Part shown: in pieces, positions 9,194-17,660 of the stretch
Numbering within the stretch: the first letter of the stretch is position 1
Layout: every line of letters begins with the position of its first letter
Source: Micromonospora vinacea
GTDB lineage: Bacteria; Actinomycetota; Actinomycetes; Mycobacteriales; Micromonosporaceae
Reading direction: 5' to 3'
DNA: 64,000 bases
Assembly (NCBI RefSeq): GCF_015751785.1
Contig: NZ_JADOTY010000001.1
Coordinates: 4,092,001-4,156,000, forward strand
Position numbers and translations under genes: made by a program
The notes under the pieces: generated by a model
Seen by the model: the letters and a program-made list of their open reading frames with translations, nothing else
Database searches by the model: none
Told to the model about the DNA's origin: nothing

Positions 9194-9542
9194 GTGTCTC
9201 CTCTGGTCGGGAATCATGAGGGGGCAACGGTGCTGGGGCGTCGCCTCAGCCGGCGGTGTCAGGTCCGGAAGACGCGGCGAGGTGGCCCCGCGTCGGGTGT
9301 GGACAGACGGCCCCGTCGACCTCCCGCCATCGTCGTGAAACCAGGCATGGCGATTGGTGCACCTGGATGGCGCGGTGAGGACGGTAGAACCGTCCTCACC
9401 GCTCCGGGTCCCCCCGTGGAGAAGGTACGGTGGGGCCGGTACAACCGCCGCACAACTCAGGCATAGATCATCTACTCGCCCGCGTTATCCGGGTGCTGTA
9501 CGCGTGGCGGCACATGGCAGCGCCCACATGCGAGGTGCCTGG
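9194..9542. other. Intergenic region between divergent genes
   Basis: About 350 bases upstream of both the secreted peptidoglycan-binding protein (reverse) and the SARP regulator (forward). It holds a perfect 14-bp hairpin at 9372-9402, listed separately, and a short palindrome TAGATCATCTA near 9463-9473 that could be an operator. I see no credible gene here. Confidence 0.6.
9372..9402. promoter_or_regulatory. 14-bp perfect inverted repeat upstream of SARP regulator
   Basis: Arms GCGGTGAGGACGGT and its complement flank a 3-base AGA loop. There is no T-run after it, so an operator or an mRNA hairpin controlling the downstream regulator is at least as likely as a terminator. It lies 140 bases before the regulator start. 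Confidence 0.6.
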
Positions 9543-12356
9543 TTGCGTTTCGAAATCCTTGGCCCGTTCCGGGTGTACCGCGGCGACCGGCCGGTTCCAC
9601 TGGGCTCGGTGAAGCAGCGTCTCCTGCTGGCGACCCTGCTGCTGCGCCCGAATGAGGTCGTCGGCACCGACGAGTTGGCCGCGATGCTGTGGGGTGACGA
9701 AGAGCCGGCGTCGGCCGCCGCGAACCTGCGTACCTATGTGCGCGGTTTGCGGCGCTCGCTGGGCGATGGGGCGACCTGGGATGGGATAACCGCAGCGGCC
9801 GGCGGCTACCTGCTGCGGGTGGGCCCAGGCGAACGGGACCTGGACCTGTTCGACGCCGCGGCGGCGCGGGGCCGCGAGGCGCTCGCCGTTTCCGATCTGG
9901 ACCGGGCCGAGGCCGAACTCTCCGCCGCGGTGCGCCTGTGGCGTGGCGCACCGCTGTCCGACCTGCCGCTGCGCTCGACGCTGGCTCGGCGGGTGGCGCA
10001 GTTGGAGGAGCGCCGGCTGCTCGTCGAGGAGGACTACGCCGAGGCGGTGCTGGCCCTCGGTGCGTCGGCTGACGTCGTGCACCGGTTGCGCGGCCTGCTC
10101 GACCGGCACCCGCTGCGGCAGCGGGCGTGGGGCCAGCTGATGGTGGGCCTGTACCGCATCGGAGACGTGGCCGGCGCACTGGATGCTTTCCGTCAGGCGC
10201 GACAGACGCTGGCGGAGGAGACTGGCCTCGATCCCGCACCCGAGCTCGTCACGCTGTACGACGACATCCTGCATCACCGCCCGGGACTGGCGGTGCAACC
10301 GCCGACGGGGCCGGACCGACCGGTGCCGGACACGGCAGTAGGACCGCTGCCTCAGCGCCCCGAGCAACTGCCGCGTGCGGTGCCGGAGTTCGTCGGACGC
10401 AGCGTCGAGCTGGCGGGCCTCGACGCGCTTCTGCACGGCGGGGCTGAGGGGCGGCCGAGCGTGGCCGTCTCTGTGGTGTCCGGCATGGCCGGAGTCGGCA
10501 AGACGGCCCTGGCGTTGCACTGGGCCCATCGGGTTGCCGACCGTTTCCCCGACGGCCAGCTCTATCTGAACCTTCGCGGCTACGACGAAGCCGGCGTGGT
10601 GTCCCCGCCCGACGCCCTGTCCGTCTTCCTCGAGGCGCTCGGCGTGCCCCACGCCCGGATACCCTCCGGCATGGAGGCCCGGACCGGTCTCTACCGCAGC
10701 CTGCTGGCCTCCCGGCGGATGCTCCTGGTGCTCGACAACGCCCGCGACTCCGCCCAGGTGCGCGCCCTGCTGCCCGGTGCGGGCCGCTGCATGGTCGTGG
10801 TCACCAGCCGTGACCGGCTCGGCGGCCTGATCGCCGCCGAGTGTGCCGTGCCGTTGACACTGGACGTGCTCACGGCGGAGGAGTCGAGGAGCCTGCTCGC
10901 CAGACGTCTCGGGGTCAGCCGGCTCGCGTCCGAGTCGGTGGCGGTTGCCGACATCATCGAGGCCGCGGGCCGGCTTCCGCTGGCACTGTCGATAGTGGCG
11001 GCGCGCGTCGCGACCCATCCCACGTTCCCGCTCAGCGCGATCGCCGCCGAACTGCACTCGTCCGAGGCGAGGCTGGACGCGTTGGCCGACGGCGACGTCC
11101 GGCGCGTCTTCTCGTGGTCGTTCCTGGCCCTGGGGGCGGACGCGGCTCGGCTGTTCACCCTGCTGGGCCTGCATCCGGGCCCGGACCTGACCACCGCCGC
11201 GGCCTCGGCGCTCGCCGGTGTGTCGGCCACCGCCGTTACGCCGATCCTGCGGGAACTGACCCGGCTTCACCTGCTGGCGGAAATTGCGCCCGGCCGGTTC
11301 GCCTTCCACGATCTTCTGCGCGCCTACGCGGCCGAGCTCGCACAGTCGTCGGAGCGCGGCGACGAACACGTCGCAGCCCGACAGCGCCTGTACGACCACT
11401 ACCTGCACGCCGCGTATCCGGCCGCCCTGCTGCTCCAGCCGCAGTGGCCCCCGATCGAGCCGGTGCCTCCGCTGCCCGTACCCGCCAGGCGGCCGGTGAC
11501 CGATCACGACGGCGCCCTCGCCTGGTTCACGGCGGAGCATCGGGTGCTGGTGCGGTTGGTCCGACAGGCCGCCGAGAGCGGCTTCGAAAGGTACGCCTGG
11601 CAGATCGCGTGGGCGCTGAACACCTTCGTGGCGCCGCGTGGCCTCTGGCAGGACCAGCTCGCCATCCAGGAGGTCGCGCTGGGGGCCGCGGAGAAGATCG
11701 GCGACCTTGCCGGTCAGGCCGTCGCCAACCGGCTGGTCTCCCGAGCGCTGACCCGACTGGGCGACCACACCACGGCCGAATACCGGCTCAAGCGCGCGCT
11801 TGAGCTGCACGAACGTCTCGGCGACCCGATCGGCCAGGCCCAGACGCTGCACAACTACTGCGAACTCTGCTACCTGGACGGCCGGCTCGACGAAGCGCTC
11901 GCACACGGTCGCGAGGCGCTGCGGCTCTACCGGCTGGTCGGCAATCACGCGGGCGAAGCCCGGACGCTCAACGCGATCGGTTGGCTGCTCGCCACCACCG
12001 GCGATTATGTCCAGGCCATCGCCAGCTGCACCGAGGCCCTCGACCAGCAACGACGGAGCGACGACCGCAACGGTCAGGCCGCGACGCTGGACAGCCTCGG
12101 CTTCGCCTACGACCGCCTCGGTGAACGCGACCGCGCGGCCAACTGCTACGAGCAGGCGATCAAACTCTTTCGCGACTCCGCGGACCGGTATCACGAGGCG
12201 GAGACCCTCATCCGACTCGGGGACACCCGGGAGGGGATGGGCGACAGCGACGCTGCCGCCGCCGCTTGGCGCCTGGCCGCGCGGATTTACGAGGACGCGG
12301 GCGACCCCGCGGCCGAGGAGGTTCGCCGCCGCCTCGAACGTCTGGTTGCGTCCTAG
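9543..12356 (+). CDS. SARP/AfsR-type regulator (BTAD, NB-ARC, TPR)
   Basis: Large transcription regulator of about 937 residues, built like AfsR. It has an OmpR-type winged helix (residues about 1-95), a BTAD domain (about 100-245), then an NB-ARC/STAND ATPase with P-loop GMAGVGKTAL (from about residue 314) and Walker B-like MLLVLDNARDS. A TPR-rich C-terminus (about 690-937) carries repeats such as ALAHGREALRLYRLVGNHAGEA. Such proteins activate pathway genes after ATP-dependent oligomerisation. I chose the TTG at 9543 because GAGGTG lies 5 nt upstream; the ATG at 9528 is the alternative. No biosynthetic gene cluster it might control is adjacent, so its target is unknown. Confidence 0.88.
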   Translation: MRFEILGPFRVYRGDRPVPLGSVKQRLLLATLLLRPNEVVGTDELAAMLWGDEEPASAAANLRTYVRGLRRSLGDGATWDGITAAAGGYLLRVGPGERDLDLFDAAAARGREALAVSDLDRAEAELSAAVRLWRGAPLSDLPLRSTLARRVAQLEERRLLVEEDYAEAVLALGASADVVHRLRGLLDRHPLRQRAWGQLMVGLYRIGDVAGALDAFRQARQTLAEETGLDPAPELVTLYDDILHHRPGLAVQPPTGPDRPVPDTAVGPLPQRPEQLPRAVPEFVGRSVELAGLDALLHGGAEGRPSVAVSVVSGMAGVGKTALALHWAHRVADRFPDGQLYLNLRGYDEAGVVSPPDALSVFLEALGVPHARIPSGMEARTGLYRSLLASRRMLLVLDNARDSAQVRALLPGAGRCMVVVTSRDRLGGLIAAECAVPLTLDVLTAEESRSLLARRLGVSRLASESVAVADIIEAAGRLPLALSIVAARVATHPTFPLSAIAAELHSSEARLDALADGDVRRVFSWSFLALGADAARLFTLLGLHPGPDLTTAAASALAGVSATAVTPILRELTRLHLLAEIAPGRFAFHDLLRAYAAELAQSSERGDEHVAARQRLYDHYLHAAYPAALLLQPQWPPIEPVPPLPVPARRPVTDHDGALAWFTAEHRVLVRLVRQAAESGFERYAWQIAWALNTFVAPRGLWQDQLAIQEVALGAAEKIGDLAGQAVANRLVSRALTRLGDHTTAEYRLKRALELHERLGDPIGQAQTLHNYCELCYLDGRLDEALAHGREALRLYRLVGNHAGEARTLNAIGWLLATTGDYVQAIASCTEALDQQRRSDDRNGQAATLDSLGFAYDRLGERDRAANCYEQAIKLFRDSADRYHEAETLIRLGDTREGMGDSDAAAAAWRLAARIYEDAGDPAAEEVRRRLERLVAS

Positions 12357-12368
12357 CCAGCCCGAGGG

Positions 12369-13004
12369 TCAGGCGACGTTGTGGGGGCGGAACTGGACGC
12401 TCACCCGGGGGCCTACGGGGCGGGTGGTCTTGGGGATGGCGTGCTCCCAGGTGCGTTGGCAGGAGCCGCCCATCACGATCAGGTCGCCGTGGCCCACCGG
12501 GAAGCGCAGGCTCTCGCCGCCACCGCGTGGGCGTAGCAGCAGTGGTCGGGGTGCTCCGAAGGAGACGATCGCGACGACCGTGTCGGTGTGCGCCGAGCGG
12601 CCGATGGTGTCGCCGTGCCAGGCCACGCTGTCGCGCCCGGACCGGTAGAGGCACATGCCGGCGGTGACGAAGGGTTCGCCCAACTCGGGCGCATAGTGCT
12701 CGGTGAGCGCGGCCCGCGCGGCGGTGAGCACGGGGTGAGGGAGTTGCCTCGCGCGGTCGTACCAGCAGAGCAGGCGGGGCACGTCGACCTCGGCGTCATA
12801 CATGGTGCGCCGCTCGGCACGCCAGGGCACCTCGGTGAGCAGGGTGTCGAGGACCGTGTCGGAGCCGCGCACCCAGCCGGGGAGGTGGTCGACCCAGGCG
12901 CCCCGGCTGAGCTGGTGCCGGCGGATCTGGCCGGGCAGCGGCCCCAGGGTCGGCCCGGCGTCGGCCAGGTCGAGCATCGACGGCTGGTAGGCGGCCTGCG
13001 TCAT
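12369..13004 (-). CDS. AlkB-like 2-oxoglutarate/Fe(II) dioxygenase
   Basis: Predicted oxidative demethylase that repairs alkylated DNA or RNA bases using Fe(II) and 2-oxoglutarate. The 211-residue protein has the metal-binding HxD in WHGDTIG, the distal His in WEHAIPK, and the cosubstrate-binding Arg pair in RPVGPRVSVQFRPHN. It is a full-length AlkB catalytic domain. The ATG start lies 6 nt after a TAGGGT box (reverse strand 13016-13011), so the mRNA is probably leaderless. It converges with the SARP gene, the stops being 13 bases apart. Confidence 0.92.
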   Translation of the reverse strand: MTQAAYQPSMLDLADAGPTLGPLPGQIRRHQLSRGAWVDHLPGWVRGSDTVLDTLLTEVPWRAERRTMYDAEVDVPRLLCWYDRARQLPHPVLTAARAALTEHYAPELGEPFVTAGMCLYRSGRDSVAWHGDTIGRSAHTDTVVAIVSFGAPRPLLLRPRGGGESLRFPVGHGDLIVMGGSCQRTWEHAIPKTTRPVGPRVSVQFRPHNVA

Positions 13005-13115
13005 GCAGCCACCCTAGCAGCACTTTCGTACACCCGTGCTAGCTGTGAAGCCGCGCCGGATCGTGCTCGATCTCGGACGCGTCGCCTGCGGCCCGCGAGC
13101 CTGGCCCGGCTGCGG

Positions 13116-14198
13116 TTAGCCGCGGACGGCGGCGGCGCGTACGGCGTCGAACACCGCGTCCACCACCCGCGCCCGGCCCTGCCCGTCGACGGTGGACCAG
13201 CCGCGCGCGGCGAGGGTAGCGCGCCGCTGCGGCGAGCTGAGCAGCCCGTGCAGGGTCCGCGCCGCCGTCGCGCGGGCGGCTCGTCCGGCGACGCCACCGG
13301 CGGTCAGCTCCGGCAGCTCGCCGAGGCCGGCGGCCAGGCCGTGCCGCACCACCCGGGTGTACGACTCACGTTGGTTGTCGACCACGCAGACCAGTGCGCT
13401 GGGTGCGCCGAGGCAGCAGAGTTCCCAGGTTGACGTGCCGGCGGCGCTGACCACCAGGTCGGCTTCGGTGATCAGTGCCGGCAGTGAGGTGGTGGGCGGG
13501 ACCGGTCGGATGATCTGCCCCCGGCCGGGGGTGACGTCGTCGACCTCGGCCTCGATCTCGGGTCGTCCGACGATGACAGTGAGGTCCATCGGATGACCGG
13601 TGGCCACCAGCACCCGGGTCAGGACCGGGGCCGCGCCGACCGCGTCGGTGCCGCCGAAGAAGGCCAGCACCCGGGGGCGGCTGACCGCCGTGGCCGGCGG
13701 GGCGACCGGCGGGCGGGCGCTGATCACTGTGTCGCGCAGCAGGGCGTACCCGCTTCCGGCGAGCAACCGGCCGGGTAGCCCCGCCCCGACTCCGAACCCC
13801 GCCAGCTCCGGCGCCGCGTCCAGGCCGGGCAGGTCGGCGCCGAAGTTCTGGTCGAGGTAGAGGTCCGCGACCTGGCCCCGGCTGTCGCCGTCGATGATGG
13901 CGAGGGTGTACACACCGGCGGCGCGCAGGGCGCCGGCCCCGGCCGGGTCCAGTTCGTAGGAGTCCAGGACCAGGACGTCCAGTTCGTGTCGGCGGGCCAC
14001 CTCGACCAGTTCGGCAGCGGAGTCCGGGCCGGGGAGCAGCGGGATGCCCCGCGCGGCCAGGTCGGCGGTGGCCCAGTCGAGCCGTTCGACGGTGCCGAAC
14101 ACTGTGACGTGGGCGCCCCGGGCGAGGAACTCCTCGGCGAGCGCCAGGCAGCGGACGAGGTGGCCGACGCCGCGCCGTGGTCCGGCGTCGCAGCGCAA
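13116..14198 (-). CDS. pseG: PseG/SpsG-like UDP-sugar hydrolase (nonulosonate pathway)
   Basis: Predicted GT-B-fold nucleotide-sugar hydrolase that releases UDP from the 2,4-diamino-2,4,6-trideoxyhexose intermediate in pseudaminic acid synthesis. The N-terminal motif RCDAGPRRGVGHLVRCLALA matches the PseG/SpsG glycine-rich loop with its catalytic-type His. The C-terminal domain has VVSAAGTSTWELCCLGAPS, the usual donor-binding segment. Length is 360 residues. The TTG start follows AGGG by about 5 nt and comes 17 bases after the cytidylyltransferase stop, so the gene is last in the pseB-pseC-...-pseG operon. Assignment to the Pse rather than the legionaminic (NeuC-like) branch rests on PseB, PseC and PseI in the same cluster. 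Confidence 0.84.
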   Translation of the reverse strand: MRCDAGPRRGVGHLVRCLALAEEFLARGAHVTVFGTVERLDWATADLAARGIPLLPGPDSAAELVEVARRHELDVLVLDSYELDPAGAGALRAAGVYTLAIIDGDSRGQVADLYLDQNFGADLPGLDAAPELAGFGVGAGLPGRLLAGSGYALLRDTVISARPPVAPPATAVSRPRVLAFFGGTDAVGAAPVLTRVLVATGHPMDLTVIVGRPEIEAEVDDVTPGRGQIIRPVPPTTSLPALITEADLVVSAAGTSTWELCCLGAPSALVCVVDNQRESYTRVVRHGLAAGLGELPELTAGGVAGRAARATAARTLHGLLSSPQRRATLAARGWSTVDGQGRARVVDAVFDAVRAAAVRG

Positions 14199-14215
14199 TC
14201 CGACCCTCAGGGTGC

Positions 14216-14989
14216 TCAGGACTCCTCCAGGTGCTTCTGTCGGACGTCGGCGTTGAGCGCGCGCAGCCGGGGTTGACCGTCGAGCCAGTCGGCGAGTTTG
14301 GCCAGCGGCACGCTGACGTCACCGAAGTGGTCGATGATCGCGCTGACCAGCGCCCAGTCCTGCTCGGTGTCGAGGGTCAGCCGCAGCGCGGAGCGGTCCG
14401 GGGTGAGCGTCACCCCGAGCACCCGGAACAGCTCGGGGTGGGTGTACGCGTACGAGGTGACGTGCACCCGGTGGTGGTCGGTGGCGAGCCGGCCCAGGGT
14501 GCGCAGCGTCTCCGCTCGGATGATCTCCACGTCCAGCCCCCGGGGCAGGGTCCGGGCGATCGACGTGCTGGCGTAGTCCAGCCCGGGGACGGCGCGGTAC
14601 ACCGAGGCGACCAGGGTGATGATCTCCGGGTCGAGCAGTGGGCAGTCGGCGGTGAACCGCATGACGGCGTCCCCGGGGTGCGCCGCGAGGGCGCCCACGA
14701 ATCGGTCCAGCACGTCGTCGACCGGCCCGCGGTGGCAGGGCACGTCCAGCCGCGCGCACTCGACGGCCACCGCGTCGTCGACCGTGTCGGTGCTGGTGGC
14801 GACCACCAGGTCGGCCAGGACGCCGCTGTCGCGGGCGGCGCGTACGACCCGGCCCAGTACGGAACGTCCGGCGAGCGGGCGGAGCACCTTGCCGGGCAGC
14901 CGGGACGAACCCATGCGCGCCTGCACGATGCCGACGATCCGTGGCCCCGCGTCGTCCGTGGCGGCCTCGGGCGGCGGTTCGCCGGTCAC
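14216..14989 (-). CDS. pseF: SpsF/PseF-type cytidylyltransferase (CMP-nonulosonate synthesis)
   Basis: Nucleotidyltransferase of the SpsF/CMP-NeuAc synthetase type that would activate pseudaminic acid with CTP. The signature VGIVQARMGSSRLPGKVLRP is at residues about 18-38, followed by the metal-binding MRFTADCPLLDP. Length is 257 residues. The GTG start overlaps the preceding stop (GTGA) and has AGGAG about 5 nt upstream, so it is translationally coupled to the 608-residue gene. The reading frame is open far upstream in another gene's antisense region, but that part is not coding. CMP-Pse formation is inferred from context, since family members act on various sugars. Confidence 0.82.
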   Translation of the reverse strand: MTGEPPPEAATDDAGPRIVGIVQARMGSSRLPGKVLRPLAGRSVLGRVVRAARDSGVLADLVVATSTDTVDDAVAVECARLDVPCHRGPVDDVLDRFVGALAAHPGDAVMRFTADCPLLDPEIITLVASVYRAVPGLDYASTSIARTLPRGLDVEIIRAETLRTLGRLATDHHRVHVTSYAYTHPELFRVLGVTLTPDRSALRLTLDTEQDWALVSAIIDHFGDVSVPLAKLADWLDGQPRLRALNADVRQKHLEES

Positions 14990-16812
14990 TGCTGCTCCTC
15001 CTGCCTGGGGGCGAGCACAGCGGTGGCTCGGCGTTTGGCGGCGCGAGCGCCTCGCTTGGCCAGTCGGGCCGGGGTGATGGCGAGCCGGCCCACCCGGTAG
15101 CTGATTGATCCGCTGAGCAGGCTGATCGTGGTTTCGGCCCGGCGTAGCGCCCGTTCCCGGGAGGTGAGCAGTTCCTCGGTCCACGCGGTCAGCGCGGCCA
15201 ACCGGGTGAGTTCCTCGCGTTGGCGCAGCCACGCCTCGCGTAGCTGCTGGTAGCTGTGCCCGCCGACGGGAGGGTCGGTCGGCGCGACGGCGTGCAGCTC
15301 GGTGGCGAGGTCGACAGTGCCGCCGGCGTCCAGCCCGTGCAGCGCGGCGGCGATGGCCGCCTCGGCCTCGACCGCCTCGCTGACCGTCGCGCGGTCGAGG
15401 TCGTGGCCGGCGAGTCCGCCGAGCACGACGGTCAGGCCCGCGACGTCGAGAGTGGACGACCACGGGTGGGCGTACCCACCGGTGAGCAGGCCCGCCGCGA
15501 AGCGCCACAGGCCACGGGCGAGCACCACGTCGGCGGGTAGCGCGGCGGTGGCCCGCCAGCTGGGGTCGAGCACCGCGTACCGCTCGCCGTCGACCACCAC
15601 GTTGTCGGTGCCGGCCAGCGCCGCCGCGCCGGCGATCCGGCCGTCGGTGTCGGCCTGGTCGGCGAGCCAGCCCGCGTACCCGTGCAGCAGCGCGCGCAGG
15701 GTGGCCAGGTCGCGGCGCAGGGCCGCGTCGAGCAGCAGGGTACGCAGCAGCCGGCCGGACGGCACCGGCCCGGACAGCGCGTCCGCGTCCCGGTACGCGG
15801 CCTCGCGGCTGGCGAACGGCGCGCCGGCCGGCGTCGTCGCGTCGCTGGCGGGGATGAGCCCCCAGCGCCAACCGGACGCGCCGTGCAGCACCTCCAGCAC
15901 GCCGATCCCCGGGCGACCGGTCTGCACGAGGGCCACCGGCAGGTCCGGGTCGACGGTCGGCGTGGTCGGGTCGGTGGCGTCGGCGGGCCGGTGGGCGAGG
16001 GTCAGCCAGGCCGGTGCGAGGTCGGCGGCGCGCCCGGCATGCAGTGCGTCCACCGCCAGCCGGGCCGGGTCCTGGAGCACCGTGGCGTTGGTGAAACCCC
16101 CGGCGCAGGCGCCGTGCAGCACCGCGTCGAACAGCCCGGAGCCGGCGTCCCGGTCGAGGTGGTCGGCGTCCAGCAGGGCCGTCGGGGTGTTGACATCGGG
16201 GTACGCGGCCCAGCAGGCGGCCGGCCGTAGCCCCGCCGCACCGAGCCGCTCGCGCAGTTGGTCCCGGTTGGCCGGGTGGGCGCGGTCCAGCACACCGCCG
16301 ATCACCCAGGCGGAGTCGTCCCGGCGGGCGTACCAGGGGGTGGTGTCGACCAGTCGGTGCAGACCCAGTGGGTTGTCCAGGCGCAGCAGCAACGCGCCAC
16401 CCGGTCGCAGCGCGGCGACGAGTCGGGCCAGCACGCCGTCCCAGCCGAGCCGGGTGCCCTCCACCGACTCCACCGGGTCCAGCCCGGCGGCCGCGATCAC
16501 CACGTCGTACGTCTCGTCGTCGGGCAGCCCGGCCGGACCGCCCACCACCACGCGGGCGGCCCGGTGCGCCAGCGCCACGGCGTCCGGGTGGCTGCGCAGC
16601 AGGCAGGTGACCTCGGCGTGGGTGAGCTGGTCGAGCAGCGCCGGATCGTGTGGACCGGCCAGCAGGACCCGGGCGCCCTGTGGCACCAGCCGGGCGGTCA
16701 GCGCGGCGAGCGGCCCACCGTTGGCCAGCCGTTCCTGCGGGAGGTCCGACCAGGCCAGCATCTCGCCGCCCGGCAGGGTGATCCGGTCGGCGGGTGCCGT
16801 CTCAGTCGTCAC
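14986..16812 (-). CDS. Class I SAM methyltransferase-like protein in nonulosonate operon
   Basis: A 608-residue protein of uncertain role. Residues about 45-190 look like a class I methyltransferase Rossmann domain: RVLLAGPHDPAL at the cofactor loop, YDVVIAAAG, then LRPGGALLLRLDNPLG. The remaining 400 residues are not recognised; a region near 345-450 resembles a helical, kinase-accessory-like fold, and the last 100 residues hold a likely coiled coil and a basic tail (RLAKRGARAAKRR). It overlaps both neighbours (11 bases upstream, GTGA downstream), so it is fully coupled to Pse synthesis. It might methylate the sugar or assemble the polymer; neither is proven. Confidence 0.7.
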   Translation of the reverse strand: MTTETAPADRITLPGGEMLAWSDLPQERLANGGPLAALTARLVPQGARVLLAGPHDPALLDQLTHAEVTCLLRSHPDAVALAHRAARVVVGGPAGLPDDETYDVVIAAAGLDPVESVEGTRLGWDGVLARLVAALRPGGALLLRLDNPLGLHRLVDTTPWYARRDDSAWVIGGVLDRAHPANRDQLRERLGAAGLRPAACWAAYPDVNTPTALLDADHLDRDAGSGLFDAVLHGACAGGFTNATVLQDPARLAVDALHAGRAADLAPAWLTLAHRPADATDPTTPTVDPDLPVALVQTGRPGIGVLEVLHGASGWRWGLIPASDATTPAGAPFASREAAYRDADALSGPVPSGRLLRTLLLDAALRRDLATLRALLHGYAGWLADQADTDGRIAGAAALAGTDNVVVDGERYAVLDPSWRATAALPADVVLARGLWRFAAGLLTGGYAHPWSSTLDVAGLTVVLGGLAGHDLDRATVSEAVEAEAAIAAALHGLDAGGTVDLATELHAVAPTDPPVGGHSYQQLREAWLRQREELTRLAALTAWTEELLTSRERALRRAETTISLLSGSISYRVGRLAITPARLAKRGARAAKRRATAVLAPRQEEQQ

Positions 16813-17650
16813 GGTCTTCCTCTTCCTCCTGGAGGTTCGCCCAACCGAGCAACTCGCGGAGCTCGGCCGGCGTGCAGCGGTGGTCGGTGCCCAGCTCGGC
16901 GCGGGCGATCTCGACAGCGGTGGGCAGGTCGACAGTGGTGCCGTGCAGTTGCGGCCACTGTCGCCGGATCCGGGCGGTACCGCCGAAGGTCGGGTCCTCG
17001 TTGGACAGGATCATCGGGTCGCCGTAGACGGCCGGCTCGCACCCTGCGGCGATGCCGTAGAAGATCGCGCTGGTCAGCCGGTTGGACGCTACCCGGCGGT
17101 GACGGCGCAGCTCGGTGAGCTGCCGGTCGAGAAACTCCGGGTCGGTGTCCTTCCACCAGTGCCCCCGGTATCCGTGGCAGATCACCCGGAACCCGGCGCG
17201 CTCGTAGAGCCGGCGCACGTTGCGCATCCGGTACTCGTGCCAGTAGAGGCAGACGGTGACCGGTCCGGGTTCGGTGTCCTGGATGAGGGCGATCAGTCTG
17301 CGGTGGTCGCCCTTGACGTGCTGTCCCTCCCAGCCGTGGAACGGGTACCAGATGGTGCCCTCCCGTTCCTCGGCCGGTGGTTCCTCGGGTCGCATGGCCA
17401 GCAGGTAGCTGAACGGCGCGCCGATGACGACCACGTTGCGTCGCCCCACCGACCAGGCCCGGCGGCGGGTCTGCTCGGACCAGAGCAGGCTGGGGGTGCG
17501 CTCGGCGTACGGGTGGCCGGGGGCCAGGCCGTCACCGATGTTCCAGCCGTGCTGCACGTACCCGTTGATCCGTGGTGGGTGCCGGTCGCCGAGGCCGGCG
17601 TACCGGGCCAGCACGTGCGCGTGACCGTAGAAGTGGTTGGCGTGGTGCAT
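16802..17650 (-). CDS. Uncharacterised protein in nonulosonate operon, glycosyltransferase-like
   Basis: A 282-residue soluble protein I cannot assign to a named family. It is rich in Trp, His and Tyr. The segment ASNRLTSAIFYGIAAGCEP followed by AVYGDPM resembles the donor-binding helix of GT-B transferases, such as sialyl- or polysaccharide transferases in which an SN...A..YG..G motif holds the nucleotide. The C-terminus is very acidic (QEEEEDRDD). It starts 10 bases after pseC and overlaps the methyltransferase-like gene by 11 bases. By position it is a candidate CMP-Pse transferase, but that is inference only. Confidence 0.62.
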   Translation of the reverse strand: MHHANHFYGHAHVLARYAGLGDRHPPRINGYVQHGWNIGDGLAPGHPYAERTPSLLWSEQTRRRAWSVGRRNVVVIGAPFSYLLAMRPEEPPAEEREGTIWYPFHGWEGQHVKGDHRRLIALIQDTEPGPVTVCLYWHEYRMRNVRRLYERAGFRVICHGYRGHWWKDTDPEFLDRQLTELRRHRRVASNRLTSAIFYGIAAGCEPAVYGDPMILSNEDPTFGGTARIRRQWPQLHGTTVDLPTAVEIARAELGTDHRCTPAELRELLGWANLQEEEEDRDD

Positions 17651-17660
17651 CAGGTTCCCA

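Noticed and set aside
9468..12194. Reverse-strand open frame of 908 codons across the SARP gene
   Set aside because: Shadow of the regulator; no recognisable motif and unnatural amino acid composition.
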